Below the pieces are notes generated by a model. It saw only the letters and a list, made by a program, of their open reading frames with translations. It searched no databases and was not told the origin of the DNA. Positions 8,044-11,965 of a DNA stretch of 11,965 bases are shown here, in pieces. The DNA lies in contig RFJD01000111.1 of the NCBI GenBank assembly GCA_003695015.1, forward strand, positions 1-11,965, given 5' to 3'. Within the stretch, counting starts at the first letter, position 1. Every line of letters starts with the position of its first letter. The translations under genes were made by a program, and so were the position numbers. This DNA is from Verrucomicrobiota bacterium. GTDB lineage: Bacteria; Verrucomicrobiota; Verrucomicrobiia; Limisphaerales; J093.

Positions 8044-8980
8044 GGTCTTTCTCGGTGTAGCCGGTTTCCTGCCGCCGGAAGTTGACCTCGTTTTTCTTCA
8101 CGTAGGCTTGGAAGACGTCGTCGGCGCTCATGCCCAGCACCTGGGCCAGGCTGATGAGGAAATGAAACAGGTCCACCACCTCGACGCGGGCGTTTTGTTC
8201 GTCGAACTTCTGGTACCGGGCCCACCACTTCCAGGGAACGCTGTCGGTCAGCTCGGCGATTTCCTGGGACATGGCCCGGCAGTAGTTCAGGATCCACTCG
8301 ATTTTCTGGGCCTCGGTCAGGTCGCCCGTGGGGACGCCGATCCGTTCGTTCAGGGCTCGTTGCATCCGCCACAGCTCGCGCAGTTGGTCGTTTTCCGGCG
8401 CCGTCATGGCGGGAGGATTCGGGCCGGCCGGGCCGCGGGCAAGCGTCGAGTCCGGCGCGGGGGCGGGTTCGGGTTTGGGCGGGAAGGCGGCTTCCAAGAC
8501 GGCCCAGACCCAGCGTTCCACGCCCGGTTCCTGGCTGGCGCGCGGGCCGGCGCAATTGAGGCGGCGGATGCGGTGGGTGCGGATGAAGTCCCGCAATTGG
8601 GCGGCGGCCTTTTCGGGGCCGAGCTGGCTGGGCAGGTGAAGGCAGGGCTTGTGGAAGTTGCGGGCCATGTCGCGGGTGAAGGCCGAACCGCCATGGAGTT
8701 CCGGACGCAGGGAGAAGATCACCGTGCCGTCGGAGTCGCGGACATTCCACGTGGTGCGCTGGGCGCCGTCGCCGCTGGGCGTCTCGCGCAAGCGGTAGCC
8801 GCCGGGGATGGGGCCGTTTTCGGCGAGGCGACCGCGCGGACACCAGCCGCCGTGGGGCACGCCGCGGGCAATGGCCCAGTCCAGGGCGGCGCGATCGGCG
8901 CCGGTCTGACCGCCGGAAACGATCTTGAAGCCGGGCGGCAAACCCGGCGGGGGCGTGGGGACGTCGGGATCAGGCTTCAC
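8021..8980 (-). CDS. Fusion: YpsA/SLOG-type 'molybdenum carrier' domain + dimeric dUTPase
   Basis: This 319-residue protein has two domains. Residues 18-165 match the circularly permuted YpsA-type SLOG family, annotated as putative molybdenum carrier: VSGGQTGADRAALDWAI (21-37), GGWCPRGRLAE (44-54), LRETPS, RTTWNVRDSDGTVIF (75-89). SLOG folds bind nucleotides or nucleotide-derived ligands; direct molybdenum evidence comes from only a few homologues. A Pro/Ala linker (about 167-191) leads to residues 196-319, a dimeric all-alpha dUTPase. Its metal motif is E240-x-x-E243 then E267-x-x-D270, spaced 23 apart, with VPWKWWARYQ and KKNEVNFRRQETGY following; this type converts dUTP (and dUDP) to dUMP. 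The start is GTG 8980 because no earlier usable ATG exists; it overlaps the nadE stop by 11 bp. M192 (ATG 8407) could start a dUTPase-only product but has no ribosome site. The two halves share one uninterrupted frame. Confidence 0.88.
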   Translation of the reverse strand: MKPDPDVPTPPPGLPPGFKIVSGGQTGADRAALDWAIARGVPHGGWCPRGRLAENGPIPGGYRLRETPSGDGAQRTTWNVRDSDGTVIFSLRPELHGGSAFTRDMARNFHKPCLHLPSQLGPEKAAAQLRDFIRTHRIRRLNCAGPRASQEPGVERWVWAVLEAAFPPKPEPAPAPDSTLARGPAGPNPPAMTAPENDQLRELWRMQRALNERIGVPTGDLTEAQKIEWILNYCRAMSQEIAELTDSVPWKWWARYQKFDEQNARVEVVDLFHFLISLAQVLGMSADDVFQAYVKKNEVNFRRQETGYTEKDHDDSRHI

Positions 8981-10610
8981 GGTAACGTTGGGCGATGGGC
9001 AGCCGCCGCCCCATGCCGAAGGCCTTGCTGGTGACCTTGAGGCCGGGGGCGGCCTGCCGGCGCTTGTATTCGCTCAAGTCGATGAGACGGACCACCCGCC
9101 GGACGACCTCGCGGTCGAAGCCGGCTTGGACGATCTGCTCGAGGGAACGCCCCTCGACGACGTAGGCCTCGAGGATGGCGTCGAGCATCTCGTAGGGCGG
9201 CAGGGAATCCTGGTCGGTCTGGCCGGGCCGCAACTCGGCCGAGGGCGGTTTGGTGAGGCAGGCGGTGGGGATGATTTCGCGCTCCCGGTTGATCCAGCGG
9301 GCCAGCCGGTACACGGCGGTCTTGGGCAGGTCGTTGATCACGGCCAGGCCGCCGCACATGTCGCCGTAAAGGGTGCAGTAGCCGACGGCCAGTTCGCTCT
9401 TGTTGCCGGTGGTCAGCAACAGGGAACCGAACTTGTTGGACAGGGCCATGAGGATGACGCCCCGCAACCGCGCCTGGATGTTTTCCTCGGTGACGTCCTC
9501 GGGCAGGTCGCGAAACACCGGCGCCAGCGACTCCTTGAGCGCCTGAAAGGCCGGTTCGATGGGGATCACGTCGAACCGGATGCCCAGGTTGCGCGCCAGG
9601 GCTTCGGCGTCGCGCAGGCTGCCCTCGGAGGAATAGCGCGAGGGCAGGGCGACGCCGTGGACGTTTTCCGGGCCGAGCGCCGCCACCGCCAGCGCGGCGG
9701 TCACCGCCGAGTCGATCCCGCCGCTCAATCCCAGCACCGCCGAGCGGAAGCCGCACTTGTACAGGTAATCCCGCAGGCCCAGCACCAGGGCGCGATGCAG
9801 CTTTTCCTCGTCGGCGGGTTCGCCGGGCGGGGCCGTCAGCGGCGTCCCCTCGGTGTCCACCACCACCAGGTCCTCGGCGAACAACGCTCCGCGGGCGAGG
9901 ACGCGCCCCTCGCGATCGAGCGCCAGGCTGGCGCCGTCGAAGATCAACTCGTCGTTGCCGCCGACGCTGTTGCAATAGAGCAACGGCACGTGCAGCCGGC
10001 GGGCCAGGGTGGCGAGCATTTCGTGGCGGACGCGGTTCTTGCCCAGATGCCACGGCGAGGCCGAGAGGTTGAGAAGGCAGCGGGCACCGGCGGCGACCAG
10101 TTCGGCGGCGGGATTCCGGCGGTAGCGTCGGCGCGGCCAGACCGGGGCGTCGGTCCAGACGTCCTCGCAGATGGTCAACCCCAGCACGTGGCCGTTCCAC
10201 TCGACCGGTTCGTTCTCCGCGGCCGGCTCGAAGTAACGGTCCTCGTCGAAAACGTCGTACGTCGGCAGCAGCGTCTTGTGGCGGATGGCGACGATGCGGC
10301 CTTCGTGCAGGAGGGCGGCGGAATTGGTGGCCTCGCGGCCTTCGCCGGAACGGTTGCGGTCCACGTAGCCGACCACCACGGCGGTGCGGCCGATCTCGGC
10401 GGCGAGGGCTTCAAGGCACTGGCGGCTGCGGTTCAGGAAGGACTCCCGCAGGAGCAGGTCGCGCGGCGGATAGCCGGTGATGGCCAGTTCCGGCGTGACC
10501 AGCAACTCCGCGCCGGTGGCCTCCGCCCGGCGCAGCGCCTCGCGGATGAGCCGCAGGTTGCCGTCGAAATCGCCGATGGTCGTGTTGATCTGGGCGAGGG
10601 CGGCTTTCAT
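8970..10610 (-). CDS. nadE: Glutamine-dependent NAD+ synthetase
   Basis: This 546-residue enzyme makes NAD+ from nicotinic acid adenine dinucleotide, ATP and glutamine, the last step of NAD biosynthesis. Residues 1-255 are a nitrilase-type glutamine amidase with the Glu-Lys-Cys triad E41 (TPELAITGYPPRDLL), K112 (RHKTLLPTYDVFDE) and C148 (LTICEDVW). Residues 275-546 are the synthetase, with the PP-loop SGGIDS at 296-301, TTGNKSELAVGYCTLYGDM, and a KPPSAELRPGQTDQDSLPPYE stretch. The length is normal for the glutamine-using bacterial form. ATG 10610 lies 1 bp after the DUF192 stop without a Shine-Dalgarno sequence, and the 3' end overlaps the SLOG-dUTPase start by 11 bp. Translation along the operon is therefore probably coupled. 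Confidence 0.97.
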   Translation of the reverse strand: MKAALAQINTTIGDFDGNLRLIREALRRAEATGAELLVTPELAITGYPPRDLLLRESFLNRSRQCLEALAAEIGRTAVVVGYVDRNRSGEGREATNSAALLHEGRIVAIRHKTLLPTYDVFDEDRYFEPAAENEPVEWNGHVLGLTICEDVWTDAPVWPRRRYRRNPAAELVAAGARCLLNLSASPWHLGKNRVRHEMLATLARRLHVPLLYCNSVGGNDELIFDGASLALDREGRVLARGALFAEDLVVVDTEGTPLTAPPGEPADEEKLHRALVLGLRDYLYKCGFRSAVLGLSGGIDSAVTAALAVAALGPENVHGVALPSRYSSEGSLRDAEALARNLGIRFDVIPIEPAFQALKESLAPVFRDLPEDVTEENIQARLRGVILMALSNKFGSLLLTTGNKSELAVGYCTLYGDMCGGLAVINDLPKTAVYRLARWINREREIIPTACLTKPPSAELRPGQTDQDSLPPYEMLDAILEAYVVEGRSLEQIVQAGFDREVVRRVVRLIDLSEYKRRQAAPGLKVTSKAFGMGRRLPIAQRYREA

Positions 10611-10611
10611 G

Positions 10612-11220
10612 TCAGCGTCGGGGTTGGAGGGTGCGCCAGTCGATCTCCGGCAACGGACCGCGCGCGGTGCTGACGATCATGCCCGGCCGGATGCCGTTCC
10701 GGGCGAACCAGCCCTGGGGCACCTCGAGCGCGTACTGGACGCGGTCGCTGGCGGAATCGACCGGCGTTTCGTCCAGCGGTTGCAGGTCATGGATCTCGAG
10801 GATCTCGCCCTCCGGGCTGAGGTAGGCCACCGAGAGGGGAATGCGGGTGTTGCGCATGTAGAAGGAACGCGGTTCGGGCCGGGCGAACACGAACAACATG
10901 CCGGTGCCCTCGGGCATCTCGGTCCGGTACATCATCCCGGTGGCGATCTCGTGGACGGCCCGGGCGATCTCGGCCTCGAGTTCGGCCGGCCCGATGTAGA
11001 GCTTGAGCGTGGGGAGCTTCGGCTGGGCGTGGTCGAGGTACAGGTGCGGTCCATCGGCATCGTCCTGCTTGGGCGGGGCGGCGGTGGTGGATTCCGGGGC
11101 GGCCTGCCGGCATCCGATGCCCATCGCCATCCATCCGGTCAGAATCGCCACGAGCCCCCATCGACCCGCCGGCAGGGAAAGCGGGCCGGATCGCGGGCGA
11201 CTGCGCCAACGTGCATCCAT
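10612..11220 (-). CDS. DUF192 family protein, probable lipoprotein
   Basis: This 202-residue protein carries a DUF192 domain over roughly residues 75-195: the motifs ATGMMYRTEMPEGTGMLFVF, SFYMRNTRIPLSVAYL and VQYALEVPQGWF are characteristic. Family function is unknown. The N-terminus is basic (MDARWRSRPR), then a hydrophobic core, then GIGC ending at C37, which would be the lipidated cysteine. The lipobox is imperfect, with Gly rather than Leu at -3. ATG 11220 is chosen because everything further upstream in the open frame is translated intergenic repeat (for example PSRVCVHPGHRRLEAC). The start codon lies inside a strong potential hairpin (11217-11244). It is the first gene of the leftward operon with nadE, SLOG-dUTPase and hpt. 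The domain call is firm; membrane anchoring is an inference. Confidence 0.88.
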   Translation of the reverse strand: MDARWRSRPRSGPLSLPAGRWGLVAILTGWMAMGIGCRQAAPESTTAAPPKQDDADGPHLYLDHAQPKLPTLKLYIGPAELEAEIARAVHEIATGMMYRTEMPEGTGMLFVFARPEPRSFYMRNTRIPLSVAYLSPEGEILEIHDLQPLDETPVDSASDRVQYALEVPQGWFARNGIRPGMIVSTARGPLPEIDWRTLQPRR

Positions 11221-11244
11221 GCGGGGAGCTTGGCCCCGCCATGG
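11217..11244 (-). promoter_or_regulatory. Hairpin enclosing the DUF192 start codon
   Basis: CCATGCGGGG (11217-11226) pairs with CCCCGCCATGG (11234-11244) along 10 bp with one bulged C around a 7-nt loop. Read leftward, the structure covers the last bases before the ATG at 11220 and the ATG itself. If transcribed, it would hide the start and the place where a ribosome site would be. It may equally be one more element of the adjacent repeat mosaic. Confidence 0.45.
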
Positions 11245-11313
11245 CCGCGAGGCAATGCCGGCGTGGCCCGGGGGGAACAAGATGGTTGCCCCGGAGGTGG
11301 GGAGGATTGTGCT

Positions 11314-11330
11314 GCAGGCTTCCAGCCTGC
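11314..11330. repeat. Palindromic repeat, perfect copy
   Basis: GCAGGCT-TCC-AGCCTGC has perfect 7 bp arms. Related copies are at 11432-11448 (15 of 17 identical), 11571-11580 (left half and centre, 10 of 10) and 2427-2443 (two paired changes). All have the same orientation, and on the minus strand the three copies here are followed by a similar CA-C-CAC flank, so the repeat unit is longer than the palindrome itself. Confidence 0.75.
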
Positions 11331-11352
11331 GGTGACCGGGGTGAACGCAAAC

Positions 11353-11376
11353 ACGCGAAGGCGCGAAGACGCGAGG
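11353..11376. repeat. Three 8-nt tandem units
   Basis: ACGCGAAG (11353-11360), GCGCGAAG (11361-11368) and ACGCGAGG (11369-11376) follow one another without spacers, each with at most one difference from the first. On the opposite strand this reads as CTTCGCG units. It is too short and spacer-free to be CRISPR and looks like one module of the repeat mosaic. Confidence 0.6.
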
Positions 11377-11386
11377 AGGGACATGG

Positions 11387-11409
11387 GGTGCAGGCAAGAT
11401 GCCCGCACC
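11387..11409. repeat. Imperfect hairpin module
   Basis: GGTGCAGGC (11387-11395) and GCCCGCACC (11401-11409) pair at 8 of 9 positions around the loop AAGAT. On the minus strand the module reads GGTGCGGGCATCTTGCCTGC. It lies between the tandem 8-nt units and the decayed palindrome. Confidence 0.5.
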
Positions 11410-11431
11410 ACAAGGGAGTTGTTGGTGTGGT

Positions 11432-11448
11432 GGAGGTTTCCAGCCTGC
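11432..11448. repeat. Palindromic repeat, decayed copy
   Basis: GGAGGTTTCCAGCCTGC differs from the perfect copy at 11314 in two bases. One change leaves a G-T wobble and the other a G-G mismatch, so the stem is weakened but still largely paired. Confidence 0.55.
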
Positions 11449-11521
11449 AGGGGCGCCGGGATGATGGAGGCGACGGGGGTGAACGCTTGCATCTTGGAGT
11501 GCAGTCCCACTGCGGCGGGAC

Positions 11522-11550
11522 CGCTTTCCAAAGCGCCGGAGGGCCGGCGC
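11522..11550. repeat. Two overlapping small hairpins
   Basis: CGCTTT-CC-AAAGCG (11522-11535) and GCGCCGG-AGGG-CCGGCGC (11533-11550, seven pairs) are adjacent perfect stems that share three bases, so only one can form fully at a time. They sit within the repeat mosaic. Confidence 0.5.
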
Positions 11551-11656
11551 AGTCCAAAAGGGAGGGTGGTGCAGGCTTCCTGTTGGCGCATCCGCCTCGT
11601 GAGCTCGGCGGCCACGGTTGGTGCGCGTAGCGGCCGACGTGAGGAGGCCGGGCAAC

Positions 11657-11721
11657 GTCTTCGATCTCCCTCCGAGGGAGAGGATCGGGAAGACCGGGCG
11701 ATCTTTGCCGGTCGCCCGGTC
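11657..11721. repeat. Two adjacent strong inverted repeats
   Basis: The first stem is built from GTCTT, CGAT and CTCCCT pairing with AGGGAG, ATCG and AAGAC across 11657-11694, with small bulges and a CCG loop. The second has perfect 10 bp arms, GACCGGGCGA (11692-11701) and TCGCCCGGTC (11712-11721), around a 10-nt loop. They share bases 11692-11694. No T-tract follows, so a terminator is possible but unproven. Confidence 0.55.
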
Positions 11722-11773
11722 GATTGGCGTGACGGGCTTGCGCCGGGCCGGAGCGGCCGGTTTGTCGGTCTCT

Positions 11774-11822
11774 TTGACCTGTGAAAAAAAGCTTGTTTTA
11801 CAAGGTGCGCTTGGCCAAGCTT
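11774..11822 (+). promoter_or_regulatory. Candidate promoter and palindrome before the secreted-protein gene
   Basis: This AT-richer stretch precedes ATG 11833. TTGACC (11774-11779) is a fair -35 box; at 17 bp spacing TTTACA (11797-11802) is a weak -10. A perfect 12 bp palindrome GCTTGGCCAAGC (11809-11820) lies 13 bp before the start, and AAGCTTG (11789-11795) is inverted as CAAGCTT (11816-11822). The palindrome could be an operator or could fold in the leader. No Shine-Dalgarno sequence is seen. Confidence 0.35.
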
Positions 11823-11832
11823 AGCCGTCACT

Positions 11833-11965
11833 ATGAAGAAATCTTCTATCCTGTTCCTGTTAGGGCTGGGTGCGGCTTGCGGGTTGCACGCGGCGTCGGT
11901 CGTCATGTACGGCACGATCGGGGTTGGCAGCACCCCCAGCACCTTGGTGCGGCTTGATCCGGCCA
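11833..11965 (+). CDS. Secreted protein, 3' end outside window
   Basis: Only the first 44 codons are visible. MKKSSILFLLGLGAACGLHA is a clear signal peptide with cleavage likely around residues 20-21, so the product is exported. The start of the mature part, VVMYGTIGVGSTPSTLVRLDPA, resembles the repeated blades of secreted beta-propeller proteins (a 'YG..G...TLVRLDPATG' style), many of which in Verrucomicrobiota end in a PEP-CTERM anchor, but this is a guess from 20 residues. The early codons are more AT-rich than the rest of the window, as is common at translation starts. The gene is preceded by a palindrome and a candidate promoter and is divergent from the DUF192 operon. Confidence 0.75.
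   Translation, partial: MKKSSILFLLGLGAACGLHAASVVMYGTIGVGSTPSTLVRLDPA

Larger units (their letters stand above)
7396..11220 (-). other. Four-gene operon: DUF192 - nadE - SLOG-dUTPase - hpt
   Basis: Four leftward genes are joined by a 1 bp gap (10611), an 11 bp overlap (8970-8980) and a 23 bp overlap (8021-8043), with no internal promoter or terminator seen. Three of the four act on nucleotides or NAD. The internal starts lack recognisable ribosome binding sites, which favours translational coupling. The promoter should lie upstream of 11220, within the repeat-rich region. Confidence 0.8.
11221..11832. repeat. Gene-free mosaic of short palindromic and tandem repeats
   Basis: These 612 bases between the divergent DUF192 and secreted-protein genes hold no credible gene; frames across them translate repeats. 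In order I see: a start-codon hairpin (11217-11244); the palindrome at 11314-11330; 8-nt tandem units (11353-11376); an imperfect hairpin (11387-11409); a decayed palindrome (11432-11448); CGCTTT-CC-AAAGCG (11522-11535); a GCGCCGG hairpin (11533-11550); a half palindrome (11571-11580); a long hairpin (11657-11694); and a perfect 10 bp inverted repeat (11692-11721). The density and variety look like several dispersed intergenic repeat families inserted side by side, as is common in Verrucomicrobiota-like genomes. The last ~50 bp probably hold the promoter of the 11833 gene. Confidence 0.75.

Noticed and set aside
8021..8407. Separate dUTPase gene starting at ATG 8407
   Set aside because: The frame is continuous with the SLOG half through a Pro/Ala linker, and the bases before 8407 read CCTCCC rather than a ribosome site. 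An internal start cannot be fully excluded.
8925..10673. A 582-codon plus-strand frame opposite nadE
   Set aside because: Antisense shadow; nadE has the complete Glu-Lys-Cys triad and PP-loop on the other strand.
11353..11376. Short tandem units as a possible CRISPR array
   Set aside because: Units are 8 nt with no spacers, and no cas gene is present.
11221..11832. Insertion sequence or transposase remnant
   Set aside because: No frame shows transposase motifs, and no terminal inverted repeat pair flanks the region; only short palindromic modules are seen.
10477..11942. Long frames on both strands across the intergenic mosaic (for example 10477-11784 plus and 11139-11942 minus)
   Set aside because: Their translations across 11221-11700 are simply read-through of repeats (such as PSRLRVFAF and AGWKPA strings), with no start signals and overlap with real genes.

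Overview
This is a GC-rich bacterial window with little Shine-Dalgarno signal before most genes. Its content suggests a member of the Planctomycetes-Verrucomicrobia group, most likely Verrucomicrobiota. The clues are two exported sulfatases beside a GH95 fucosidase, a dimeric-type dUTPase, and a 0.6 kb intergenic mosaic of short palindromic repeats of a kind I associate with these genomes. No rRNA, tRNA or taxonomic marker gene is present, so the placement is an inference.

Layout. (1) 1-668 (+): 3' part of a SAM-dependent methyltransferase, cut by the window edge. A GC hairpin (709-726) separates it from the convergent genes that follow. (2) 735-4242 (-): two consecutive exported, Cys-type sulfatases of clearly different kinds, transcribed leftward, with a 103 bp gap holding a palindromic repeat. 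(3) 4326-7339 (+), divergent from the sulfatases across 83 bp: a lipoprotein GH95 alpha-L-fucosidase, followed after 2 bp by an AMMECR1-domain protein. (4) 7396-11220 (-): a tightly packed four-gene operon in the order DUF192 lipoprotein, glutamine-dependent NAD+ synthetase (nadE), a fusion of a YpsA/SLOG-type 'molybdenum carrier' domain with a dimeric dUTPase, and hypoxanthine phosphoribosyltransferase (hpt). The junctions are a 1 bp gap, an 11 bp overlap and a 23 bp overlap. (5) 11221-11832: no gene, but at least nine short inverted or tandem repeats, including three copies of a GCAGGCT-TCC-AGCCTGC palindrome. (6) 11833-11965 (+): the first 44 codons of a secreted protein.

How the genes fit together. 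The sulfatases and GH95 enzyme look like a small locus for sulfated, fucose-containing glycans (fucoidan-like or host glycans): desulfation in the periplasm and exo-removal of fucose at the membrane. The leftward operon looks like nucleotide and NAD cofactor metabolism. Its most unusual member is the SLOG-dUTPase fusion, which overlaps both nadE and hpt. The repeat mosaic may be a REP-like mobile family, because one remote copy (2427-2443) carries a paired base change that keeps its stem intact. No transposase, integrase, phage or CRISPR gene is visible.
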